Assembly: GCA_963680875.1 (NCBI GenBank)
Contig: OY804579.1
Coordinates: 54,574,036 to 54,638,035, forward strand
Source of the DNA: Bathymodiolus brooksi
Lineage: Eukaryota > Mollusca > Bivalvia > Mytilida > Modiolidae
Length of the DNA: 64,000 nt
Direction of reading: 5' to 3'
Shown here: one piece after another, positions 1 to 64,000 of the stretch
How the letters are laid out: the number at the start of each line of letters is the position of its first letter
Numbering within the stretch: the stretch's first letter is position 1
Program-made: the position numbers and the translations under genes
The notes under the pieces: model-generated
Databases searched by the model: none
What the model saw: only the letters and a program-made list of their open reading frames with translations
Told to the model about the DNA's origin: nothing

Positions 1-440
1 ATGTTTACAAATAAAGTCAGAAACCTATAATCTCAGTTGACACTTTGACTAGGATGTCTGATACAATGAATATAAATTACCAGTAACAACTAGCTGCAAT
101 AATGTAGCTCCTGTGACAAACTTGTGTCTTGCGAGTAAGCGAGCATTTAGGGTTTTATTATTAGAACTAGTAACAATTGATAGAAAATTAGTGGTTTTCT
201 ATAGGTTCCCATTTTTAATGAAAAGAGTGCAAAATAATGGTATTAAAAATACCAAAAATATTTTATTTTAGTTGGAAACTATTTTATAGATTGTATTATT
301 TTTCTGAATTTCAAAGCAAAATTATTTCAAAGTATAATTAAAACTCCTCTTTTTTACAACATTTTTCTGAATTCCAAAGCAAAATATATATAAAACCTCT
401 CTTTATTACAATGTTTTTTTTAATTTTTATTCTTCGACAG
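1..440 (+). other. CFAP96 intron, 3' part
   Basis: AT-rich non-coding sequence ahead of the acceptor at 439-440 (pyrimidine-rich run ending in CAG). It holds one very short transposon remnant at 91-169, listed separately. Nothing else is recognised. Confidence 0.7.
91..169. mobile_element. 79-bp hAT-like micro-element
   Basis: The element begins TAGCTGCAATAAT and ends ATTAGAACTA, which are imperfect inverted ends. It is flanked by near-identical 8-bp direct repeats (GTAACAAC at 83-90, GTAACAAT at 170-177). Both halves match, in reverse orientation, the two ends of the 642-bp element at 59516-60157, so this is an internally deleted sibling. The hAT assignment is inferred from the 8-bp duplication and the TAG...CTA ends. 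Confidence 0.6.
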
Positions 441-616
441 CCTGCTGGATGTAAAGCTGGAACATTTGATCCTTATCCATCTCACTCAGCCGACCCTTAC
501 AAGATGAAGATACATCGACCAGTAAATGTAGTCAACAAAAGTGGAAAAATATTTACACCTTCTCAAGGTCCCAAGACTACACCTTCTGTATCTATAGTAG
601 ACCAGAATGTAATGAG
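441..616 (+). CDS. CFAP96: CFAP96 (C4orf47), penultimate exon
   Basis: This exon encodes a peptide containing KAGTFDPYPSHSADPYK followed by KIFTPSQGPKTTP and SIVDQNV. It closely matches the C-terminal part of vertebrate C4orf47/CFAP96, a protein associated with cilia and the centrosome. The acceptor is at 439-440 and the donor (AG|GTATGG) is at 617-618; the first base is in phase 0 and two bases of the last codon carry over. Reading on past the donor to the stop near 752 gives sequence unlike the family, so the spliced model is preferred. The 5' exons lie outside the window. Homology is from recall of the human protein; the boundaries are seen directly. Confidence 0.9.
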
Positions 617-1218
617 GTATGGATATTTTTTTACATCAGAACAGATATTGTCATTCGCTCCTTGTTCCAATCCAATACAAACATTTCAATACAGAGTTAC
701 GTCCTTATTTTGTATGTGTTACCCTCATTGGTCATTGATAATTCTGTGCTGAAAAGTTTAAAAACATTAGATTTGAAATGCAATTGAAAGTTACAAAAGT
801 TTATATCTATGGGCATTGAGATTGTACAAGACTGTTATGTACAGCATAAGAGAAGCTACACAATTTTACTGAATGCTAATACAATTTCTATGCTCTATGA
901 TTTATAACTTTTTACTTGAAAACATTAGGAATAAAATACTGACTGAATGTAAATAGAATGTACATAATTTATCTCCCTTTAATACATGATATGCCATCTC
1001 CTCCAACCAAATACAGTTTTTTTTTATACAAAAGTCATTGATAAAATCCTCATAATTATCCAAAGCATATAAACAATATATATTGCAACAAGTCACCTCC
1101 CCTTTCTAAATTATATTTTCATTTTTGAAGCAATACAAGTATATAATTCTTTTTATTATTTTGAAACAAATTACCTCCCCTTTCTAAATTATATATATAT
1201 AATTTTTTTTTTCTTCAG

Positions 1219-1264
1219 ATCAATCAACATACAGAATTACAGATCTGTTTCATCAATAGTATGA
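1219..1264 (+). CDS. CFAP96: CFAP96 (C4orf47), last coding exon
   Basis: After the acceptor TTCTTCAG (ends 1218), the two bases carried from the previous exon complete an Arg codon. The frame then reads RSINIQNYRSVSSIV and stops at 1262-1264. This parallels the human C-terminus (RALNSKNYKTSSVPSY) in length and pattern. The exon is too short to appear as an open frame on its own. Confidence 0.85.
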
Positions 1265-2460
1265 ATACAGCCAAAGCATTTTAAAAATAAAGCTCACAAT
1301 TTGTGCATTTTTATAAAATTATGCCTAATTTTTAGGCGATACACAACCTGAGACTTGAATTAGAAGCAATTGTAACGTATGATATCCCCCAGGTGCAGTA
1401 TTCTCTTTACATGTGTTTGGGAAAAGGAAAATAAAATCATTGCATGTATTGTCTTGGTTATCATTAAATGTATATTTATTTTCTATTTCTGTTACAAAAG
1501 TCAATTCATGTATGAAAATGACTGAAATAAGGGAAAAAAGTGGGAAAAAAAATGTCAGAAAGTATTTTTGAATCCAAATTTCATTTTATAATATTGAACA
1601 TATGGTAGTAAAATTTATTCTGTTACATAAGTCAAGCATTTTTACATCGTCTTGAATAAGCTTAAGACGCAATAGTTTATTTCTGTTGAATATAGCGAAT
1701 TATAGGAATTTGATTATGATCTTCTATTTTCTCATCAATTTTTTAAGAACAAAAAATCCTACAATTTTTTTCATCCCATAAGTAAAATATACTAATTTTT
1801 TATTTTTTTTCACAAATTTCTCTTAAGTCATGTTTACTTGCATAAACACATGTATATGTTCATGAATGAAGTTTTGTTTCTGTTTATATCTATTGTTATG
1901 TGAAGATTGTATTTTAAATGTAAATATGATGTGTTTTATTTACTCTGAAAAGCTACTATGACTGTGATACAAACATACATATCAAGTGTTTTTTTACATC
2001 TTATTTTTGTATCAAATGTCTGTTAATATTACTTTTAAATCAATACAAGTCTTTTTTTCTTGAATGTTGATATTTATATATCCTTGTTCCAGACTACCGT
2101 ATATTTATTTCATTATTGTGTCAAACATATGTGCTTAATGCTGTGCCAATTTTAAATGACCAAACCATATTTTTTTTTAAATTATAATATATTTTTCTAT
2201 TGGATGACAAAATTGTATAATCTTAATTTTATAGAAAAATCTTTCTAATAAACAAATTAATTACCCTGTCACATGTTTGTGCCTGTCCCAAGCCAAGATC
2301 CGGATTTCCAGCATCATATGTCTAGGTCTTTTTGTGCTCAGTGACCCAAGATGTTTGTTTTGTGAAATTGATGACCATCGCTGTTTAAACTTTCTTTTCA
2401 TAATAATTGAATGCTATATAAATAACTAACTTAAAGTTAAATAAAGTATTGATACAAAGG
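1265..2460 (+). other. CFAP96 3' UTR and downstream sequence
   Basis: This AT-rich stretch has no coding potential. AATAAA signals occur at 1286-1291 (only 22 nt past the stop) and at 2440-2445, with others between, so the UTR could be very short or about 1.2 kb. Confidence 0.45.
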
Positions 2461-2924
2461 TTTGGTCATTTAATTTTTTTTATATAAAACATAGAAAGTA
2501 AACTGCTGAAAAACATGCACTTACCTAAGATAATATGAGCACAATTTACAATGATTATGAGGTTGGTTCAGAAAATGACCTAATGTTTGATATGATTTGA
2601 AAACTTTTGACTACTATGTAAAAACATATATGAAAGTATCATAAAATGGTATTCTATTTTCATTTTGTAGTTGTTAACCGGTTAGGGTGATAAATTCTTT
2701 ATGTTTTTCACTAGCATGTGGCCAGATAACATTTAAGTGTTTGAACAACATTTCATCAGTAGATGCCACATCTTTGCTGTATCTGTATTTATTTTACACA
2801 AAAAGCAAGATGTTTTTTTTGGAACCAGCTATTCACAATTGAAATTTGAAGATATATAGACATTTGCTATCAATGCAAGTTATTTTGAGTAAGTGAGCGA
2901 CTTAGTTGTTTTACGCCAAGTGAA

Positions 2925-3105
2925 CAATTTTTCAGCTATATCATGGTGAGAAAAAATTATTTCGATAAGATTGATGATGTTGTCTGCTTTGAACTAAAAC
3001 ATGCTGATTTGGCTTTTTATACTCCTTAATAAGCTGCACGATTAGCAACAAATACCAATTTTATAGTCATTGGTTCCAACCCACCATTATACCACTGATG
3101 CAGTT
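2925..3105 (-). repeat. SINE-2 copy, decayed
   Basis: Read on the minus strand, it has a tRNA-like head (GGTATAATGG, then a B-box-like GGTTGGAACC) and the 3' domain ATATAGCTGAAAAATTG followed by a GGCGTAAAAC motif. Fuller copies are at 12054-12395 and 13118-13445. Confidence 0.55.
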
Positions 3106-3258
3106 ATTTTGAACAACTCCCTCACTTGAAAAATACAATTCTAAATGACTAAACATGGGATATTTTGTAATTTGTCATGTGGGAGTTTTAGTATTTTGCA
3201 ACTTGTGCAAATTGGAGATAAAAAAAATCAACTTTCAGTGTCAAGCTAACAAGACAAT

Positions 3259-3385
3259 TGAGGGGTTATGGTATTACGCTACTTTCAAAAATATTTCAGT
3301 TATTTCATGGCGACCAGTTTTATTGATGGAGGAAACCGTAGTACCCAGAGAAAATGACCAACCTGCCACAAGTTACTGACAAACT
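3259..3385 (-). repeat. SINE-1, 3' part
   Basis: Reverse copy of the SINE-1 body: CCATGAAATAACTGAAATAT and the motif (minus strand) of a Thr/Val-like ACCAGTAAACT segment, without the tRNA head. The full element is best seen at 28288-28510. Confidence 0.55.
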
Positions 3386-5183
3386 AAGACAATTGAATAT
3401 ACAGAAAAACAGTTATCTTGAACTAGGATAGGTCATTTCTTTGAATAACTTGGTCTGTTAGCTTACTTCATCAGATACAACTCTAAAACTCAGCAATTGT
3501 GAAGCACAATCATTGGCCACATATACATACATACTGTCCTGTTGTAGAGGCCATCTTGGATTACCTATCGGTACAAATATCACACATCTTGCATAGAACT
3601 ATTGACATAGATGGCGTTAGGCTTTCATTTGACTACAAAATGTTTGTTGTATAAAAACCAGAGATTTTATCTATACAAAATTAGATTCAAAATCCAAAGT
3701 CAATCAAAAATACAACACTTGAGATAATGTTGGTATTGAGTTTTACCCACATAATTTGAGAATAACCAAAATTGTAAATTCCAAAAGGTAGTTGAGTGGT
3801 TAGTCTGACTTCTAACAACAAGGCTAACACCACAGACATGTACCTGAAATACTGATGAAAGTGAATTCAAGCATCAACAACTTTGATGTCACTTGGCTAA
3901 AAATTTTATACAAAAATTTGAATGAGAAAACAACTACTGAGAACAGAAATAAATTGTTCAAAGAGGACAACATCTCCTAAAATACAACATTAAAAGATTT
4001 CAAGTAGGACCAAATATATTCTAAAGAAAAATACGGAAAACTTTTACTTCAATAATTTTATTACATTAATAAACTTACAGAGAAACTATAAAATTCACTC
4101 TGACATTTCAACTCATTCACCTAGAAACATCTGAACTTAATGTGAGTAAAATTCAAAATAAAAAAAATATTCCATTTACAACGTCATACATGCTTAAAAA
4201 CAATCATGCAGTTGTTAAATAATAAAAAAAAAAGATCTGCATATGAAAACGGTTTGAAAGTACGAAAAATGCCAGGTAAGTTTCTATAGCAACAGACTAC
4301 TTCATGGATATTACCTGTAATTAGTTGTACAGAAGTAATCTTTGTGAGTTACATAGAAATATGAGGTTTTGTTCTTTTAAAAACCACAGCTTCATGTATC
4401 ATTTTGTGAATATTATGCTGTTGGGCAAATCAATAAAAAGTTTAAAAGATTGGTAAATGCCTCATTAGTCATTTAGTGATTAACAATTTGGTCTAGTAAA
4501 TTTAATTTCATATAACCTTCAAAAACAATAAATCAAAAATATCATTTTTCTTCCTATATAATTTATTCTCTGTACTTGAAAATATTTCCAATAGTATTGT
4601 TCTATAAAATAAAAACATTTGTTGGGTAAAAACAATGCATTATGTTTCTACAGGAAATATTAATCTACTTTGGTGGCCATCTTGAAATACAGGTGGGATC
4701 AACAAATTTTTTTTTAGGAAGAACTTCGAGGGACTTCTACCAAATTTGTTTTGATTTTGGTAATTCTGAAAGGCAACCACATATAAACTAAGCATACTAA
4801 GTTTGGTTCAGTGATGAAGAAGATCAAATGTCTTTGCTTTCCGAGGGTCTCCTCGCAGACGTCGGATCTACTGGATACAATTCTGAAAGGGGACCACCAA
4901 AGAACTTTCAGTATTGTTTTATCCTTTCGAGTGCATCATATCAGAATATGAAAATACTTAAGCCAATCAGAGACTTTGGAGGCCATTTTAAAACATAGTC
5001 TGACGTGTTTGAGATAATTCTGAAAGTGGAACACTTGGGAGAGTATCCAACGAAAGTTTGGTCCATATCATCCAATACTATACTAGTTTCAAATGATTGC
5101 TATGTAAAAGCTAATAAAGATGGACACCAGACACCAAGTGATGAAAATAGTTCAGACAAAAATATAATGTTATATGTTAAAAC

Positions 5184-6199
5184 AAACAAGGGCAATGCAA
5201 AGCGTGGCATATCCCCACACCTAAAAATTTGACCAGGTGACCTTGACCTTTGAGCTATGACCTTGAAAATAACAATATTTCGTGAAGATCCATCAGTCCA
5301 ATATCAAAACCATATTTCGTGAAGAAAAGTTCAAATGGTGAATTTCTATGTTTGAATGTGCATAACTGCACATTAGAATCTAAGGATGTACAAGTGCATA
5401 GTTTTGAGCATAACTCTAGAAAAACTCAATGGACCGGGATATGGTACTAATGTGCACAAACATCTCATTGAGCATGCGAGAGGAGTTGTGATGACAAAGT
5501 GCACGGTGAATTGTATCAAATTTCCAAGTCCAAACGGGCATAACTCTGGAAAAACTCAATGGACCAGGATATACTACTAATGTGCACATCTTCATATTAG
5601 GTTCTCGCAATATACTAAGCTTCACAAACATCTCATTAAGCATGTGGGAGGAGTAGTGATGACAAAGCGCATGGTGAATTGTCTCAAAATTTCAGTCCAA
5701 AAAAGCATAACAGGGGTAAACCTCAATGGACTGGGATATCCTACTAATGTGCACATCTTCATATTAGGATCTTGCAATGTACAAAGTTTCATGAACTTCT
5801 GATTAATCATGTAGGAGAATTTGCAATGACAAAGTGCAAACTGAATTGTCTCAAAATAAGTCCAAAGAAGCATAACAGGGGTAAAACTCAATGGACTGGG
5901 ATATCCTACTAATGTGCACATCTTCATATTAGGATCTTGCAATGTACAAAGTTTCATGAATTTCTGATTAATCATGTAGAAGAATTTGCAATGATAAAGT
6001 GCATACTGAATTGTCTAAAAAATTTGACCTGGTGACCTTGAAAATCAATAGGGTTCCAGATTCTCTCAAGGACTAAGTATGTACCAAGTCAAAATCCATT
6101 GAAGGATGTTGATTCTAGAGTGTTCACAAGGATGTTACGGAAGGACGGATGGTAGTGTTACTATATCCCTTTGCAACTTTGTTGGCGAGGGGATAATAA
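5184..6199. mobile_element. Family C hairpin-ended tandem element, copy 1
   Basis: The element begins near AACAAGGGCAATGCAAAG, followed by CATATCCCC, and ends GGCGAGGGGATAATA, so its ends are inverted. Inside are about four diverged tandem units of roughly 130-170 bp, each containing a CTCAATGGACYRGGATAT motif (near 5420, 5553, 5723 and 5887), then a block with GACCTTGAAAATCAATAGGG. There is no coding capacity. It is a relative of 7160-7934. The class (pearl/Helitron-like) is inferred. Confidence 0.55.
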
Positions 6200-6639
6200 T
6201 TTTATTATTGAGGCGTGTCAAATAGTGTCTGATATACAGCCTTCATGAAAATCTTTAAACATTGTATTAGTCATATCTATGATGGAAACTGATTACACTT
6301 ATTATGCTGCCAGAAATGACTGGACTAGATATAGACAAAATAATGAAATGAACTCAAATGCAAATAGGAAACAAATGCAGATTTTTTCATTATAATACAT
6401 GTATGAAAAAAGAAATCATTTCAGTAGAGAGGAAAATAAAGCACTTTTATGACATACACAGAAGTATATATATATATATTTCTAATATACAATAAACTTA
6501 CATAAATCTAAATGTTTACTTGTTAGTAAATGCAATGTTGGGAAAATACTGATTAAATCAGTCATTACAGACCTTTATTCTTGCATTTGCATATCAATTT
6601 CTTTGGTTTTTATCACAAGGAACATTTTCAAAAAAATCA

Positions 6640-6960
6640 TATCTTAAACTTTGTTCTGTGGTGGAATCCATCTTGGATTTCCAATTAATACATGTACATG
6701 TATATATAAAAAAAACTACTAGTAACTTTTTAATGAACCATCCAAAATCATTTATGTACAGTGTAAGTCACATTCAACTTTGTAGATTCAGAGAAAAAAC
6801 TTTTCCATAGGTTCCTATGCTAAACAATATAGTTTCAGAGAAGAACATATTAATGTACGATGCCACTGCCAATGGACGCAAACTGATATTAATAGCACAG
6901 ATGGTTCTTTATACCATATGAAATTTCAAAGAACTAGAGAACGTGGCACTTAAATGATAA
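6640..6960. repeat. Decayed family A monomer(s)
   Basis: The stretch contains CCATCTTGGATTTCC, TTTGTAGA, TTCAGAGA and CCATAGG in the same order as the 166-bp array monomers of introns 18 and 15, but with much divergence. Confidence 0.45.
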
Positions 6961-7159
6961 ATTTGAAAATCATAAAAATCCAACTTGAGCTTCGTTTTGT
7001 TATACATAATGTGTGGGGTTATTTTTCAATAATCATGTAACGTGCAACTCCCCCAAACAACTTCTGTCAAAAGTTGCCAAATCAAATCTTCATTTTATTA
7101 TTTATTATTATTAACAACATGTTAAAAATGTTATACAAATTGATTTAGAGAAAACAAGA

Positions 7160-7934
7160 GTTAACAAGAGCAACGCAAAGCATGGCATATCCCCTCGCCT
7201 AAAAATTTGATCTGGTGACCTTGACCTGTTACCTTGAAAATCAATAGGGTTCCAGATTCTCTTTAAGGACTAAGTATGTACCAAGTTTGACCAAAATCCA
7301 TTGAAGGATGTTGATTCTAGAGTGTTCACAAGGTAAAAATTAGACCCTGTGACCTTGACCTTTGACCTTGAAAATCAATAGGGTTCCAGACTCTCCTAAG
7401 GATGTACCAAGTTTGGTCAAAATCCATTGAAGGATGTTGATTCTAGTGTTCACAAGGATGTTATGCGGTAAAAAATTTGAGCTGGTGACCTTGACCTTTG
7501 ACCTTGAAAATCAATAGGGTTCCAGATTTTCCTAGGGATTAAGTATGTACCAAGTTTGACCAAAATCCATTGAAGGATGTTGATTCTAGTGTTCACAAGG
7601 TAAAAATTAGACCCTGTGACCTTGATCTTTGACCTTAAAAATCAATAGGGTTCCAGACTCTCCTAAGGACTTAGTATGTACCAAGTTTGGTCAAAATCCA
7701 TTGAAGGATGTTGATTCTAGTGTTCACAAGGATGGTATGTGGTAAAAAATTTGACCGTGACCTTTGACACATGACCTTGAAAATCAATAGGGTTCCAGAT
7801 TCTCTTAAGGACTAAGTATGTACCAAGTTTGGTCAAAATCCATTAAAGGATGTTAATTCTAGAGTGTTCACAAGGACGTTACGGATGGTAGCATTACTAT
7901 ATCCCATCGCAACTTTGTTGGCGAGGGGATAATA
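7160..7934. mobile_element. Family C hairpin-ended tandem element, copy 2
   Basis: The head is AACAAGAGCAACGCAAAG followed by TATCCCCTCGCC; the tail ends GGCGAGGGGATA, a perfect 12-bp inverted pair. The core has about five diverged units of roughly 126-151 bp. Each has a TGACCTTGACCTTTGACC-type block, AATCAATAGGGTTCCAGA, a GTACCAAGTTTG motif and AAGGATGTTGATTCTAG. No ORF is present. It is non-autonomous. Confidence 0.6.
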
Positions 7935-9608
7935 AATGGAAAACTGTTACTCCTTAACAATAGGTACGACGTGAAAGAATCAGTTGAAGGAAAAAATTAG
8001 TTATTGAACAGAAATGAAATCGGACGGAGAGTGTAGCAATTACTGCCCAAACTAGTCAATGAAGGGTATGTACATATTTGTATTGTAGATATTGACATAG
8101 CTTGGCAAAAATAGCAGGAAACAACTGACTGCAAAGTCCAATCATACAATCATATAAATACAGGTAGATTCTAACAATGATTTCATCATAGTTATAAAAC
8201 AGTATCTCTTACAAACAGATTCTCTCTCATACCAGATACAGACACAAATCAACTCTCACACAGAGGCAGAAAACTAATAACAACTGTGTCCTTATTACAT
8301 GTACTAACTGATAAATTTTGTAATTAACTCTCACACAGAAGCAGAAAAATTATAACAACTGTGTTCTTATTACATGTACTAACTGATAAAGTTTGTAATT
8401 AACTCTCTCACGTAGAAGTAGAAAACTAATAACAACTGTGTCATTATTACATGTACTAACTGATAAAGTTTGTAAACAATCAAAATAAATTAACACACAT
8501 CTAGAAATGTGTTTATAACACCATCATACACATTTGTAACTAGATATATTGTACGTATTACTATCAGTCTAATGTTTAAAAACTTTGATGAACAAACTAA
8601 AATATTATCTATTTTTATAGTTAACTTTTTATTTTTTTCGTCAACAATATTGTCTTATTATGGGCACCAAGTGTTGTTGTAAGTTCCCATGTTATCTAGG
8701 TATAATAATATGAAGATATTAGAGTTAAAAGGCACTAAAACTGATAACCATTTCTTCCAAATACACAGAAAATGCATGGTGACGAGGGCTGCAGTACTAT
8801 GTTGTGATAGCATTATATTACTTAGAAAAACATACAAAGTACATTGTGGGTTACACTAGACTGACTGATAATTTATTTATTATGACAGATGACCTATTCT
8901 GGACAATGTTTGTTGTGAATATAGAGACTCAACATTTGTCTCCCTCTTATAAGGTCAAATTTCAGATGTCATATCAGATTTTATATAGTTTAAACACTAC
9001 TAATGTGTCCTCCCCAAGAAAGCCACCCCTCTTAAGGGAACTTTTTCATTGCAAAATGTGTGGCCTTATAAGAGGGCAAACTACTATGCATCCAATGACA
9101 GAATTATTTTATTTCATTTTCATAACAGAACACTCAATCAAAGAACAGACGAAATTTCTCAAAACAAATTACTCAACAAGAAATAATCTTAACATCAATG
9201 TTCTATGCTAGTTACTAACAGAATAATTCTTTAATACTCTAGCAAATCAATTGTTTCGTCCACTCCCAAGAACAACAGTCTCTAACATCTTAAAGTGTTT
9301 CCATTATAAAAAAACCATCCAGTATTGAATGTCAGTCATGTCTTGGCAGTATTTCAAGGTATCCAAATATTTGAAATAAATCTGAAATTCTCCATACTTT
9401 AATTTCATGAATGGATTATGATTAAGGTCGGAATCTGTAATTTGCAGGAAGTTGACAGCAAGCAGAAATAAGATAAATATTAATAGTCCTTTTAACATCA
9501 TGTACACTATCACTTGTATTGAAAATTGATGAATCATGAATATTACAGAAGTACAAAAATTCAATGAACACATGAAAATTAAATAAATGGACTAAAGTTC
9601 TGTGTCTG
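7935..9608. other. Intergenic / USP7 3' UTR side
   Basis: No gene is recognised apart from the tandem repeat at 8249-8480. On the minus strand this is downstream of the USP7 stop. A possible minus-strand AATAAA (TTTATT at 9108-9113) would give a 3' UTR of about 0.5 kb. The open frames at 8804-9211 (plus) and 9304-9573 (minus) are not supported as genes. Confidence 0.45.
8249..8480. repeat. Tandem repeat, ~75-bp unit x3
   Basis: Three successive units start AACTCTC(A)CAC, continue through CAACTGTGTC and TTATTACATGTACTAACTG, and end GTTTGTAATT. They differ by only a few bases. Confidence 0.85.
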
Positions 9609-63350
<53,742 letters not shown>

Positions 63351-63906
63351 TGCGGTGTGATTTGAAGTGACCGTTTTGTTGCGATCTCGCCCAGGGGTTG
63401 ACGGACTTTTTGGCGGAACGGTCACTTTCTGTTTGCTAACAACCCGCCCTATGTCTGCGAACTTATCCCCATTGAAGGGGAATCACGGCAGGCATATTCT
63501 TTCTGTAAAATTCTGAATGATATGCCGATTTCGCAAATGAAAATAAACAAGATGGCGGTGAAAATTGGGGCAGCATGGGATAGCTATTTGTAATTTCCAT
63601 TTTCTAAAACAAAGTAAGCATTACCATTGTTACTGCTAAGCTTAGCTGTCATTTTTTATCACCTATGATTATGATTTTTGTGCAACATAACACCACATGG
63701 TAAAGGCGGCTGATTTTGCTTTCCTTTTATTTCCGGCGCGTGCTTTCGTTACAATTCGGTTATTTTCGTCATATATTGTTTATTATCTTTGCGCATGTAC
63801 TTTTCAACTTCCGGTACGATTATTAGTTGACTGCCAGCTGAGAACAGAAGGAATGTTATAAATTTAGTTGAAAGGGAATACCTATATTCAGTTTTGAATT
63901 ATAAGT
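63351..63906. promoter_or_regulatory. Shared (bidirectional) USP7-HAPSTR1 promoter region
   Basis: 556 bp between the two start codons, richer in CpG than its surroundings. Visible motifs: YY1-like AAGATGGCGG (63549-63558), ETS-like TTTCCGGCG (about 63730-63738) and ACTTCCGG (63807-63814), and an NRF1 half-site TGCGCATG (63790-63797). No TATA box is evident. These are the usual elements of divergent housekeeping promoters. Transcription starts cannot be placed. Confidence 0.65.
63365..63427. promoter_or_regulatory. 11-bp inverted repeat in the USP7 5' leader/promoter
   Basis: AAGTGACCGTT (63365-63375) and AACGGTCACTT (63417-63427) are perfect complements 41 nt apart, 15 nt upstream of the USP7 ATG. 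They could be paired protein sites or, if transcribed, a stem in the 5' UTR. Confidence 0.5.
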
Positions 63907-64000
63907 ATGGCAAATGAAGAAAATGATGATGGTAATTTATCATCTGATCACTGGATGAATAGTTTTGAAGAAGAGTGTATTGAAGAACTCGAATCTGAAC
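63907..64000 (+). CDS. HAPSTR1: HAPSTR1 (C16orf72) N-terminus, cut by the window edge
   Basis: The ATG at 63907 opens a frame to the window end: MANEENDDG, then SSDHWMNSFEEECIEELESE. The HW-x(4)-[WF]E-x(2)-C-x-E pattern parallels human C16orf72 (EHWFSKWERQCLAEAE). HAPSTR1 works with the HUWE1 ubiquitin ligase in stress responses. The weak sequence match is backed by position: in human, C16orf72 also lies head to head with USP7. Only 31 codons are visible. Confidence 0.75.
   Translation, partial: MANEENDDGNLSSDHWMNSFEEECIEELESE

Larger units (their letters stand above)
2461..5183. other. Intergenic: SINE fragments and decayed repeats
   Basis: No gene is recognised. A reverse SINE-2 fragment lies at about 2925-3105 and a reverse SINE-1 3' part at about 3259-3385. 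Around 3545-3600 and 4660-5000 there are decayed stretches containing GGCCATCTTG-type motifs like those of the intronic array monomers. Confidence 0.5.

Noticed and set aside
5005..5975. Short frames at 5005-5232, 5416-5643 and 5622-5975
   Set aside because: They fall in or next to the family C tandem element on either strand, repeat with its units and match no protein family.
9304..9573. 89-residue minus-strand frame with a hydrophobic start
   Set aside because: It lies just downstream of the USP7 stop on the same strand, most likely 3' UTR; no known similarity and AT-driven composition.

Overview
The window looks like nuclear DNA of a mollusc, most likely a bivalve. It is AT-rich, its genes are split into many short GT-AG exons, and the spaces between exons are full of tRNA-derived SINEs, TIR transposons and tandem-repeat elements of about 130-170 bp per unit, of the kind described from bivalve genomes (pearl/CvA-like and Helitron-associated repeats). 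The species cannot be named from the sequence.

Three genes are supported. At the left edge (441-1264, plus strand) are the last two coding exons of CFAP96 (C4orf47), a ciliary protein. From 63350 down to 9609 (minus strand) is a complete USP7 (HAUSP) deubiquitinase gene: 33 coding exons, all GT-AG, whose lengths sum to 3300 nt (1099 residues plus stop). The human protein has 1102 residues. The catalytic Cys, His and Asp, the TRAF-like domain, the ubiquitin-like domains and the C-terminal activating tail are all present. At the right edge (63907 onward, plus strand) is the first coding stretch of a probable HAPSTR1 (C16orf72) gene. USP7 and HAPSTR1 lie head to head, as in human 16p13.2, and share a promoter region of about 0.55 kb.

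Only 3.3 kb of the 53.7 kb USP7 span is coding. Its introns hold: (i) a 166/332/996-bp higher-order repeat array in introns 18 and 15, carried by elements with a hairpin at each end; (ii) a nested set of insertions in intron 15, with a TTAA-flanked Kolobok/T2-like element inside the array, a CAG...CTG element inside that, and a palindromic element innermost; (iii) a nearly intact Tc1/mariner-type transposon in intron 13 with an unusually long DD83E spacing; (iv) a hAT-like element in intron 14 and several TA-flanked MITEs; (v) two tRNA-headed SINE groups sharing a 3' domain; and (vi) five minisatellites, four of which lie at or within about 40 nt of a USP7 5' splice site. One of these four (intron 29) is built from the last bases of the exon itself.

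The most interesting signals are the minisatellites seeded at splice donors, the repeated hairpin / tandem core / hairpin element design in several unrelated families, and the nested insertions that give a relative history of the locus.
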